The notes beneath the pieces were generated by a model. The model did no database searches and was not told the origin of the DNA. It saw only the letters and a list, made by a program, of their open reading frames with translations. Of a stretch of DNA of 64,000 bases, positions 34,021 through 45,244 are shown piece after piece; the first letter of the stretch is position 1; every line of letters begins with the position of its first letter. The stretch comes from Cotesia glomerata (Eukaryota > Arthropoda > Insecta > Hymenoptera > Braconidae): positions 12,937,113-13,001,112 of the forward strand of contig NC_058163.1 in NCBI RefSeq assembly GCF_020080835.1. The letters are read 5' to 3'. The position numbers were made by a program, and so were the translations under genes.

Positions 34021-34413
34021 AACTTCCCGCTAAGAAAATCGAAGATTGTCAAAAAATCGGGAAGTTACTGTTTTCATCCCGTTTTTTAAAAGTCGAGTTT
34101 TCATCGGATCTCGACGTTTCGAGGTCCTAGGAAGCTTCCCTGTGTGTGTGTGTGTGTGTGTGTTTTTTTTTCTCCCTTAGGGGGGGGGGAATCCTTTTTA
34201 CGGATTCTAGGCATAGCTGTTTGGCTTGGATATGTGGCGACTCGACGCAGTGTCATACTAAAACTCGACGCTGACGCCCCTACCCACTAAACCCTAAACC
34301 CCTTTCTCTTCTATCCTCTGATCCCCCATGGTACCGCCGTAAGGCATTTCTTCGCGGGGGGAGGAATTAGCTGCCACTCTTCCTTCTGGTGGCTAAGATG
34401 TTATTTCTTCCTT

Positions 34414-36470
34414 CTAGATTCTGTCTTTCGCTCTTTTCCTTTCAATGGATCGCAACTCTGTAAGCACTTTTGTAGCAAATGTGCTTGTGGCGTTCCAGGC
34501 AGCTTCTGACGACAACATTGCTTCTAATATTGACTCTGGTTGGGTTCTCTTTTTCAGAATCTTCTCTAACTCATCGCGCTGTTGGTTGAAACGTGGACAC
34601 ACAAAGAAAACATGCTTCGCATCTTCATTGACCCCTGGACAGGACGGGCACTCTGGGGTATCATCGTGCTTAAAGCGGTGAAGATACTTCCGGTAACATC
34701 CGTGTCCTGATAACATCTGCGTTAAATAATAGTTGATCTCACCGTGACTCCGGTTGAACCACACATCAATCCGAGGTATGAGACGGTACGTCCACCGACC
34801 TTTCTCTGCAGCATTTCACTCCTGTTGCCATCTTGCGATGCTGTGTTGCCGTTCTTCCCTTCTAAGTTCTTCAGGGCTCAGTGTGGTTGACCTTTTTCGT
34901 TGATATAGGTTCCGTCTTCTAGTCAGCTAGGACTCTGAGAGGCAGAGTACCGGAAATAACACACACTGCTTCCTCTGATATTGTGCGGAAGGCGCTAGCT
35001 ACTCGTAGGGCACTCAGTCGATATACTGGTCCAGCCTTTCTTCATGATTCTTGCGTCTTTAGTGCGTCGGCCTAAATGGATATTCCGTAAGTGAGCACCG
35101 ATGTGACTACTGATGACAATCATAGCCTCCTGCTCTGCTTTGGGCCTCCGACGTTCAGCATCAATCGTGCGAGACTAGCTCTCACTACTGACGCTTCGGC
35201 ACTGACATGTTCCACTTGCTGCTTGGAGTTGAGTCGGGCATCAAGCATCACTCCCAAATATCGGATATAAGGTTGTGATGTGATTTCTTGTTCGCCGACT
35301 TTCAGCTTAATGGTTTCTAGCACTTTTCTGCTGGTAATAAGCACTGCCTCAGTCTTGTGTTGCGCCAGTTGCAGGTTCACTGCATCCATCCACCGGTTAA
35401 CGCGCTCAAAAGTGAGATCGAACATATGGTTTATCTCGTCAAGGTGTTCGGCAACGATCACTACGGCAACGTCATCTGCATATGCTACGAGTTTGACGTT
35501 TCTTGGCAGAGTTAGTATTAATAGATCGTCATACTTAATATTCCACAGGAGTGGGCCTAGAACTGATCCTTGTGGTACACCTCCAGTAATATCATACTCT
35601 CTCGGACCGTTCTTCGTGTCATACTTCAGGACCCTGTTTTCAAAGTAGCTTGCTACGATTTTAAGTAGGTATTCTGGTATATTCTTCTCTTGGAGGGCCT
35701 GCATGATGCATTCCCAATTGGCAGAGTTGAAGGCGTTTCTGATGTCTAGAGTCGCCACCAGGCAATACTTCTTCGTTCCACCTTTCCATCTGGTTCCTGC
35801 GATTGCTTCCTTGGCTGTATCAACAACCAGTTTGATTGCGTCCAGGGTTGATCGTCCTTTCCGAAATCCATACTGATTGTCTGACAGGAGTGGGTCGACT
35901 ACTGCTTCAATTCTCTGGTGAATTATGTTTTCAAATATCTTACCCGCTGTATCTATCATGCTAAGTGGGTGGTAAGATGGCGGTTCATCCGGTGGCTTTT
36001 TCCCTTTAGGAAGCAGCACTAACCGTTGCTGTTTCCACTTTCGAGGAAAAATCCCTTTTTTGAGGTAGGTGATGTAAACATCCAGGAATAATGCCGGTGC
36101 TGCCTTTATAGCTGTTTTTAAGGCAATATTAGGGATTCCGTCTAATCCTGGTGCTTTATTATTCCCTACGCGGTTGCAAGCCTCCGTCAGTTCTTCTTCC
36201 GTGACAGGTGGAATGTCCTCCAGTTCGCCTTGAGCTAACTGGTAATGAAGCTCGCGTTGTTGCGGAAACAGTGCGGTAACGATTCTCTGCAGAAGTTGTG
36301 GGCATGTGTTTGACTTTTAGATGAGTCATGACCACCTTGTACGGTCTACCCCACAGGTCTTTGTCCACCTCGTTGATGAGCTCTTTCCAGCATTGCCTCT
36401 TACTATCCTTGATGGCTTTGTTCAATGATCGACGGGCTTTTTTGTACTCTGCGGCCGCATTCTCCGCACT
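34414..36470 (-). pseudogene. LINE copy 1 ORF2: reverse transcriptase and C-terminal zinc motif
   Basis: The reverse transcriptase makes cDNA at the nicked target. The best-kept part (36019-35120) has LLPKGKKPPDEPPSYHPL, QYGFRKGRSTLDAI, motif A (LDIRNAFNSANW), motif B (GGVPQGSVLGPLL), motif C (YADD) and HKTEAVLIT. The C-terminal CCHC-like motif is at 34764-34414 (CPSCPG then HVFFVC). Frames shift between these blocks near 36160 and 35120-34770. All endonuclease motifs are absent because the upstream sequence joins straight to ORF1. Confidence 0.85.
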
Positions 36471-37753
36471 TTGGTCCGCGTATAATACACATTTCGCTGG
36501 GTTTTTGCATTCAGCAATCTTGTGTCCCTCTTGTCCACACCTAATACATAGCTTAGACCGATCTACATTGCTCGTGCACTGGGATCCATGGTGTCCAAAG
36601 TGCCAGCACTTGAAACATTGGATTAATCTCCTCGTAGCTCTGATTCGGCAGTTGGCCCAGCCGATCCGGACTTTACCGCTTCCTGCCAATATCTTCCGCG
36701 CTGCAGCTGCTGCTAGTGTCACAACAGCTGTCTGAGTACCTCTGTAGGCCTTACGAATCTTGATTATCCCTAGTGGTATCTCGCAGGTTTCTCCGATTAT
36801 CGTTCGCAAGGCGGCCTGAATATCCTCCTTGGTTGTGGTATCGTCAAGATCTCGGATTTCGACGTCTTCCTGTGGTCCTTTGCAGATTACCTTCGCGTCT
36901 TCTTGGAGGATGCCCGCGATGGTCTTCTGTAAGGCTTGGCCTCGGTCATTGTTCTTCCTCGAAAGCGTAATCAGCAAGCTCCCGGTCCTAGTTTTTTGGA
37001 TCTTATCCACTGTAGTACTGACCTGTTTGTCAGGGACGTCCTGCTTTATTCGCTTCAGAATCTCAGCATACTATGCCGTCTCTGCTGGGCAGATGATCAG
37101 TGCGTCCGGCCTGATTCGTTTGCGCGGTTTTTTCCGCTTAGGTTCTGGCTTGGTCTCCTTCGGCGGTTGCTTCTGAGCTTTTCTTTTGCTTGCTCTCTCT
37201 TGGACTTCTTTGACTGGACTTTTTGCCACTCATTCACCTCCTTTTTTCCGCCGTTCTGTGTTACCGCGTTTTTCGAAGGACTTGGTTTAAGGTCCTTCTT
37301 CTTCTTAGTACGGCTGGTCATTGAGTCTGGGGAATTTCGCTCCTTCCTTTTCCCAGGTCTGATATCAGTTCCAGTTTCCTCTCCGTCTTCGACAACTGAC
37401 TCGACGTCACCCTCGCCACCTATGTCTATCTCTTCGACAAACGTGTCGGCTTTTGCAGGTGAAACCGCTGTCGCACTCGTCTTTATCACGACATTACCGT
37501 GTTGCTGTTGGATGTCCTGTCTTTCTTTGTCCAGTTTCTTGAACCTTCTCGGGGCACTGCAGATGTTCGTCGACTTCGACTTGATCTCCTTGTGGACATT
37601 TTGCTTGGTTTGGAGAAAGTCCTGCAGTCCACTGACTAGCTTCTCCAGATGTACCAGAGCATCTGTCCTCTTCATCTTTGCACTAAGTAGCAGTGCGTCT
37701 TGCTGGGCATGAGGCCCGTTTTCACTCTTGTTTGTTTCCTGTGAATTACTCAT
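36440..37753 (-). pseudogene. LINE copy 1 ORF1 (gag-like), fused to ORF2 linker
   Basis: The nucleic-acid-binding protein of an R1-type LINE starts at ATG 37753 (MSNSQETNKSENG). A lysine-rich part follows, then a frameshift near 37100 and a TAG near 37072. The conserved part ends with zinc knuckles (CFKCWHFGHHGSQC, CIRCGQEGHKIAEC). Right after KCVLYADQ the frame runs on into EYKKARRSLNKAIKDS, which in copy 2 is ORF2 sequence beyond the endonuclease. The deletion therefore made an open fusion here. Confidence 0.8.
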
Positions 37754-38315
37754 ACTTTTTGATTGACCAGCACATCGTAAGGAGTGGAGCAGGTTGCCAT
37801 AACTAGGGACGGGTGTACCCTCGGAGATAGTACTCCTACCCCAGTTCCCTGAGGCCTAGCCGACACTTAGCCAGTCCTGGAATACACGGACGGACTAGAC
37901 TTGCTCGGAGCGGTGAAGATTCCGATCTCTAACACTCACTGCGTACTTCCTGATCAAGGCCCGAAGTGGCTGGCTCCTGATCCACTGCTGCAACTTACAC
38001 CTCGGCAGAGCAAGCTCACATCAGCCGTGGCCTGCATCGTCGGAAACTACGATACAGGTTCCGGTCACTCCCAGTGGGTCACAGCAGAGAACGATTGTCT
38101 TGCTAGGTCAGTTAGTTTGACCAACCCATTACTGGAGAGTTTTGTCCACGGGAGCTTATTTTGTTTGGTTATTTTGCTTGGCTCCTACCCGCTGTACCTC
38201 ATCAACTAAGAGATTAAGTGTCATCCAAGGACAGCGAGCATCCTCCCATCCGCTCGGGGAGACGCGTCCGGTAGCAGTTTATCCTCAGCACCGAATGTGT
38301 CTGTGTGTTTGTGTG

Positions 38316-38395
<80 letters not shown>

Positions 38396-38872
38396 CCTCT
38401 CATAACTTTTGAACGGCTTGACCGATTTAATCGTGGTTGGTGCCATTCGAAAGGGCTCGACTGAACTTAGATTTTAAATATACTTCGAAACAATTCTGAC
38501 CAGTAAATTTTGATAAATCTCAAAAAAACTACAAAAAAACATTTTTTCACACGTGGTTTTTTTGAATAACTTTTAAACGGCTTTACCTATCAACTCCAAA
38601 AACTAATCAACTTTGGGCATCAAAAAACCACGTCGATCGCCCCCAAGCTGGTCGAAATCGGTTGATTCGTTCGAGAGATATCATGAACGGAAAAAAACCG
38701 TAGCATACAAAAGCTATTTTTTTGAGCTCGGAGAGCTCAAATTAGCATACAAATTGTATTTATGAGCTCGAAGAGCTCAAAAACGTCATAAGTGCAATTT
38801 CAAGCGTTTAGGTATAGAATTGGAGGGAAGTTGCAGAAATGGCCTTCACGGTCAACCATTTTCCTAATTTTT

Positions 38873-40341
38873 AACTTCTCGCTAAGAAAATTGAAAATTT
38901 TCAAAAATCGGGAAGTTATTGTTTTTACCCCGTTTTTTGGAAATCGAGTTCTCATCAGATCTCAACGTTTTGTGGTCCTAGGAAGCTTTCCTGACTATTC
39001 CCGCGATGGTGTCCGTGCGGCTGTATGTATGTATGTGTGTGTGTATGTATGTAAACCTCTTATAACTTTTGAACGGCTTGGCTGATTGAATCGAAATAGG
39101 TGGCGGTCGAAAAAATTATTGCCATTAAATTTTGTTCAAATTTGAATCGATTCAGTTGGCTAGATTTTGAGAAATCTCAAAAATAAAATTTTCAAAAAAT
39201 CGTTTTCTTGGAATAACTTCTAAACGGCTTTACCGATCAATTCCAAAAACTAATCAGCTCTTAAGCTTAACAAACCACGTCGATTGCCACCAGTCCCATC
39301 AAAATCGGTTGATTCGTTCGAGATTTATTCTGAGCAAGGCCTCGTGACGCTGTCAAATTATTTGGCAACGCGGGTAAGCTCAAAGATTCGGGGACTAGAT
39401 TAGACAGACATACGAACGAGACTCTTGTAGGGGGGATGAGTATTATGGCTCAAACAGGTCTTACGGCTGTACTTCCCCGCGTGGGCCCCGCTGGTAACTG
39501 GTCGGGTTGTCATTATATTACCGATTAGGCTAACGCAGTCGTTGAATGGGTTGATACAGTTAACTGAGTACGAGGACAGATTGACATTAAGTTCAACTCA
39601 ATTCACATCTGTTCTATGATAGCGTAAATGCTTGAAGGCAGGGTTTTTCCTTGCCCGCAAACTTAGCTGTGTATTTCCTACGTGAGGGTAGGACAGATAT
39701 ACGTGCGTGTATAGCTCTTTTGAGCTCAGGAAAAGGCCTTTTCGGACGTAGGCGAAAGCCTCGTCATATATTCTTCGTTTGAGAGTTATCGAAGACAAAA
39801 AATTTCGAAAAAAGTGTTTTTTTTCACATAACTTCGACATTTCTTTTTGGATCATTTTTGACGAAGTGGAATAGTGATTAGAGCTCAAAAAATCAAGTCG
39901 ATCGCCACCAAGAACGTGAAAATTGGTTGATTGGTTCGTGAGTTATCGTTGTCGAAAAAATTCGGAATAGTGAATTTTTCAAATTTCTCTAAGATTTTCG
40001 GTTCGAACAGTTTGTGTTTAAAAGGATATTATAGATCCTGAAAAAGTGCGTGGAACACAGCCAACCACGTGAAAATCGATTCATTCATTCAGAAATTATT
40101 GCAGTTTGAAAATTCAAAAAACACTTTTTTATTAAACTTCTATCAGCCTTTTGAGCGCGAAGAGCTCAAAAGCATACAAAAGCTATTTCTTTGAGCTCGG
40201 AGAGCTCAAAATAACACACAAATTGTATTTTTTAGCTCGAAAAATTCAGAAACGTCATAAGTGCAATTTCAAGCGTTTAGGTATGGAATTGGCGGGAAGT
40301 TGTAGGGATGGCCTTTAGGGTCAACCGTTTTCCAGATTTTT
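38873..40341 (+). repeat. Unit C, with a 450-bp foreign insertion
   Basis: Third array member, starting AACTTCTCGCTAAG. Its microsatellite is short (39025-39055, mixed GTAT/GT). Interrupted at 39324-39773. GAGCTC-type palindromes are at 40150-40255, one decayed. Confidence 0.85.
39324..39773. mobile_element. Unidentified insertion in unit C
   Basis: About 450 bp of unrelated, GC-richer sequence flanked by TTCGTTCGAGA (39313-39323) and TTCGTTTGAGA (39774-39784), an 11-bp direct repeat with one mismatch. The unit reads continuously if it is removed. No terminal inverted repeat, poly(A) or coding sequence is clear. Confidence 0.6.
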
Positions 40342-40777
40342 AACTTCCCGCTAAGGAAATCTCAGATTTTCGAAAATCGGGGTTATTGGTTCTACCCCGT
40401 TTTACAAAAATCGAGTTTTCATCAGATCTCGACGTTCAAGGATCACAGGAAGCTTCCGTGACTATACCCGCGAGGGTGTCACTATGTATGTATGTATGTA
40501 TGTGTGCGTGTGTGTGTTTTTTTTTTTTTTTTTTTTTTTTTAAGGGGGGGAATCCTTTTTACGGATTCTAGGCATAGTTGTTTGGCCTAGATATGTGGCG
40601 ACTCGTCGCAGTGTCATACTAAAACTCGACGCTAGCACCCCTACCCACGGAACCCTAAACCTCTTTTCCTCTTTCCCCTATTCCCTCATGGAATCCGCCG
40701 TTAGGCATTACTTCGTGAGGGGAGGATCTAGCTACTGCTCTTTCTTCTGGTAGCTAAGGTGTTATTTTACCTTTCTT

Positions 40778-43700
40778 CTAGTTGTTGTCATTTGCTCTTC
40801 TTCTTTCGATGGAACGCAAGTCTATAAAGACTTCTGTTGCAAATGTGCTGATGGCGTTCCAGGAGGCTCTTGATGACAACATTGCTTCTACTATTGTCTC
40901 TGGTTGGATTTTCTTCTTTAGGATCATCTCCAGCTCATCTCGCTGTGGGTAAAATCGTGGGCACTCAAAGAAAACGTGCTCCACGTCTTCATTGATTCCT
41001 AGGCAGGACGGGCACTCCGGTGAATCATCATGCTTGAAGCGGTGAAGATACGTCCGAAAACATCCACGTCCTGACAACAACTGCGTCAGATAGTAATTGA
41101 CCTCGCCATGACTTCGGTTTATCCAAATGTCGATTTTCGGTATGAGACGGTGTGTCCATCTTCCTGTTGTCGCGGCGTCCCACTGCGATTGCCATCGTGC
41201 GATGCTGTTCTGCCGTTCTTGAGCTCTGAGTTCCTCGGCACTTAGTGTGGTTGTCCTCTTTCGTTGGTAAAGGTTCCGTCTTTCCTCAGCTAAGACTCAG
41301 AGCGGCAAAGTTCCGGAAATGACACACACTGCTTCCTCTGATATTGTTCGAAAGGCGCTGGCTACTCTTAGCGCGCTCAGTCGGTAAACTGGACATGCTT
41401 TCCTCCATGATTCTTGGATCTCAAGTGCGTCGGCCCAAATGGATATACCATATGTAAGGACCGATGTAACTACTGATGATAGCAATGACCTCCTTGTCTG
41501 CTTCGGGCCACCAGTGTTGGGCATCAATCGTACTAGGTTAGCTACTACTGCTGATGCTTTGACGGTCACGTGTTCAACTTGTTGTTTGAAGTTAAGTCGG
41601 GCATCGAGCATCACTCCCAGATATCGAATGAATGGTTAGGATGTGATTTCTTGGTCTCCGACGTTTCGATTGATCGCTTCCACCACTTTTCTGCTAGTGA
41701 TAAGTACAGCCTCGGTCTTCTTTTTAGCCAGTTGTAGATTTACTGTGTCCATCTACTGGTTAATTCGCTCAAAGGTGATAGCGAACATATGTTTTATCTC
41801 ATCAAGATGCTTGGCAACGATTACTACGGCTACGTCGTCCGCGTACGCAACCAGTTTGACATTTCTTGGTAGTTTCAGTCTCAGCAATCCGTTGTACATG
41901 ACATTCCGGAGAAGTGGACCGAGAACAGAACCCTGCGGTACACCTCCAGTAACATCATACTCCTTTGGGCCATTCTTCGTGTCATATCGCCGGACTCTAT
42001 CTGTGAAGTAGCTAGCGACTATCCTTCGTAGGTATCCTGGTACGTTTATCTCTTGAAGGGCTTGCATGATGCAATCCCAGTTGGCGGAGTTGAAGGCATT
42101 TTTTATGTCTAAAGTTGCCACCAGGCAATATTTCTTCGTTCCCCCCTTCCATCTGGTACCGGCGATTGCGTCTTTGGCTATACCGACAACCAGGTTGATC
42201 GCGTCCAGGGTTGATCGTCCTTTCCGAAATCCGTACTGATTGTTTGCTAAGAGTGGATCGACAACTGCTTCTATCCTTTGGTGGATTATACGTTCTAGTA
42301 TCTTACCGGCTGTATCTGATGAGTCTTAGCTGAGGAAAGGCGGAACCTTTAGCAACGAAAGAGGACAACCACACTAAGTGCCGGCAGTATCCAGCATGCA
42401 GAGTGGACGATAAGATGACCACCGGTTCTTTCAGTGGCTTTTTCCCATTAGGAAGTAGTACCAGCCGTTGTTGTTTCCACTTCCGAGGAAAAATCCCTTC
42501 CTTCAAGCAGATGTTGTAGACGTCGAGGAATAACGCTGGCGCTGCTTTAATATATGTTTTCAAGGCAATATTAGGGATTCCGTCCAATCCCGGTGCTTTA
42601 TTATTCCCGACGCGGTTACAAGCTTCTATCAGTTCTTCTTTCGTGACAGGTGGAATATCATTCAGTTCGTCCTGTGTCAACAGATAGTTGAAAACGCGCT
42701 GTCGTGGAAACAGCGCAGTCACGATCTTCTGTAAGAGTTGAGGACACGTAGGAGACGGCATTGGCTGATATTTCGGGTGTGCCATGACTACCTTGGAAGG
42801 TCTACCCCACAAGTCTTTGTCCACATCGTTGATTAGCTCTTTCCAGCAGTTCTTCTTGCTATCCTTGATGGCTTCGCTGAAATGTCGACGAGCTTTCTTG
42901 TATTCTGCGACTAGTTCCGCTGAGTCAGGCCGCCGATAACCACGCTGAGATATTCTTCTTTTCTTGAGACACTCTTTCCGTAGGAAGCTGATGTGTTCGT
43001 TCCACCAGTGCACCGAAGGTCTTTGGTTCATGCCCCGTTTACGGGGCATGCAGGTGTCGCAAGCCTGGGATACTCTCTTCATCAAGTCCTTGGTCATTTC
43101 TTCTGCAGATCCAGTAGTAAGCGGTTCAATATTTAAGGCAGCTGCTAGAGCACCTGGGTAAAAGGATTTCACCTTCCACCCAACGATGTCAAGTTTCTTA
43201 GCCGGTCTTCTAGGATTCTGGTCCTTTGATACTTCCCAGAGAATCGCATTGTGATCGCTGGCCGTGTAGATCTTTATCACCTTCCAGTCGTAGTTTCCTC
43301 TGATGAGGCTTCTGCTGACAAAAGTAAGATCCACAATATAACTTGCGTCTCCTTTAGTGTACGTCGGCGCATCGCCGCTGTTTAACAATACTACATCTAA
43401 CGTAGAAAAAGCTTCCAATAGTTCTTTACCTCGAGCGTTGGTGTGTTTACTGCCCCATTCCACTACCCAGGCGTTGAAGTCTCCAGCTATTGTCACTGGG
43501 TAGTACTGCTTCGCGTCCTCCGTCAGTCGATCCAGAAAGTCCATGAATTCAATAATAGTGAGGCTAGGTGGTGCATAGCAGCTGTAAAAGCGGATGCCAT
43601 CTACCGATGCTGCAACAAAGCCGGCGCTGCCATTGTTAACGATACTCTGGAAAGGGAGCTTGTGACAGGACCATATGACAGCTTTTGTGGTGCAGTCAGT

Positions 43701-43835
43701 TTCCCATGGTTGGCCGCCGAGGTGTTTATACGGTTCCGATATAAGCACAAGGTCAAGCTTCTGTTCACGTACTGTCTGCATGAGCAAATCATGTGCTGCC
43801 TTACAGTGGTTGATGTTTAGCTGCAGTATTTTCAT
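40778..43835 (-). pseudogene. LINE copy 2 ORF2: endonuclease, reverse transcriptase, zinc motif
   Basis: Starts with ATG at 43835, overlapping the ORF1 stop. The R1-type endonuclease spans about residues 1-230 (ILQLNINHC, LISEPYKH, GDFNAWVVEWGS, SDHNAIL). A linker and RT entry follow (NNKAPGLDGIPN, FPRKWKQQRLVLLPNGKKP). At 42317-42384 a 64-bp inverted copy of 41237-41300 interrupts the frame. RT motifs continue below: LDIKNAFNSANW, GGVPQGSVLGPLL, YADD, with stops near 41755 and 41637. The C-terminal CPSCLG ... HVFFEC motif is at 41080-40778. The protein would nick the target and prime cDNA; this copy cannot make it whole. Confidence 0.85.
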
Positions 43836-45244
43836 TTTCGTTTATGAGTTATCTTCTTGAGTGCCTCTTGGTATACTGGGCATCTGCTTGTGCCGGCATG
43901 ATGGACGTTATTCTCTGTACCGGGTTGATCCGCACACATTGCGCATTTAGCAGGCTTATTACATTCGGCGATTTTGTGTCCCTCTTCTCCACATTTAATG
44001 CAAATTTTTGAGCGGTCAACTTTACTTGTGCACTGAACCGCACGGTGTCCAAAATGCCAGCATTTATAACATCGGACTGGTCTTAGTACTGTTCTAATAC
44101 GACAATTGGTCCAGCCGATCCTAATCTTGCCGTGTTTTCCTACCACTTTCTGCGCTACCGTTGCTGCCAGAGTCACCGACGCAATTTGTGTTCTGCTACG
44201 TAAGACCTTACGAATTTTAATGGCCTTTACTGTTATACCACAATCGTTTCCAGCTGCCTCTTGTAAAGCTGTTAGAATGTCATCTTTAGTTGTAGTATTG
44301 TCAATATCACGAATTTCCAGGTCTTCTTCAGGTCCTGTACTAATGACATTTGCATCCTCTTTAAGTATTCCCGCGATAGTCTTCTGCAGGTCTTTACCTC
44401 TATCACTACTGCCTTTCGACAGCGTGATGAGAATGTTCCCTGTCGCGGTCCTGCGTATCTTCTCGACTGTGTTGCGGACCTGATCCGGGCGAACGTCCGC
44501 CTTGATCCGTGTAAGTATTTCATAATACTTATCTTTGTTCGCTGGACAGATAATAAGTGCCTCCGGTCTCGTTGCTGTTCTTCTTGGCTTCTGGTTCGGC
44601 TTCGGTGGAGGCACCAGAGGTTTTTTTGGGGGCAGTTTCTTGCGCTCCTTCTTCTTGTCCTTTCTAAACTGCACCTTTTTCCAGCCTGGCTTCTTGTTCT
44701 GTTCACCAGAGTCTTGTGGAAGATCCTTAACCACTTCCTGCTTCTTGATGGGATGACCAGGTCCAAGGTCTTTCAGCTTCTTGGGAGTATGAAAAGCTCC
44801 GCCTTCGGGAGAACGAATTTTTCTTTTCAACTTCCTCAGGTTGCGGCCGTCTTGGTCAAAGGATTCAGTCTCTGCCGTTGTGATAGTTTCACTTTCTTCT
44901 TCAGTGACTGATTCTCCGTCACCTTCGGCTCCAGTGTCCATCGCTTCTTCAACAACCACTTGACTGTTTCTCTCCGATGTAGCACAAGGGGTGCGGTGTA
45001 ATGATGAGCGCCATTCTTCGTCCAGTTTTTTGAAACGTTGAAGTGCGTTTGCTACACTAGTCGTCTTGTTTTTTGTCTCCTTGTGGATGTTGACCTTTGA
45101 CTGAACAAAAACATTTTACTCGCTGGTCTGTTTCTCTAGGCGTTCCAACGCTTGTGACCGCTTCATTTCAGCGCTCGTTTCAATCGCTGCTTGTTGGGCA
45201 TGTAGCCCGTTTTCACTCTTGTTTATTTCCTGTGGGTTACTCAT
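43832..45244 (-). pseudogene. LINE copy 2 ORF1 (gag-like), one nonsense codon
   Basis: ATG at 45244 (MSNPQEINKSENG). One in-frame TAA at 45118-45116 after LEKQTSE; otherwise open to the TGA at 43834-43832. A basic, low-complexity middle (KKLPPKKPLVPPPKPNQKP) precedes a conserved block with three cysteine clusters: CYKCWHFGHRAVQC, CIKCGEEGHKIAEC and CAMCADQ. These zinc knuckles are standard for R1-clade ORF1 proteins, which bind the element RNA. The TGA overlaps the ATG of ORF2 as ATGA. Confidence 0.85.

Larger units (their letters stand above)
34164..38295 (-). mobile_element. R1-clade LINE, copy 1, endonuclease deleted, in a (GT)n tract
   Basis: Minus-strand element. The 5' end near 38295 is shared with copy 2 (GAGACGCG, GTCATCCAAGGACAGC). 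The 3' end near 34164 has a short poly(A) (shown as T9) touching GTGTGT. On the element strand it lies between AC repeats. It carries ORF1, no endonuclease, reverse transcriptase and the C-terminal CCHC motif. About 1.1 kb shorter than copy 2. Insertion in AC/GT repeats is a known habit of R1-clade families such as Waldo and Mino. Confidence 0.85.
34021..38872 (+). repeat. Unit B, split by LINE copy 1
   Basis: Left part 34021-34163 ends in (GT)n and right part 38293-38872 begins in (GT)n; the LINE sits between. The rejoined unit has the standard order, including GAGCTC palindromes at 38720-38785. Confidence 0.85.

Noticed and set aside
36829..37712. Long plus-strand frames opposite the LINE ORF1
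   Set aside because: Antisense shadows of the basic ORF1; the minus strand has zinc knuckles and matches the second copy.
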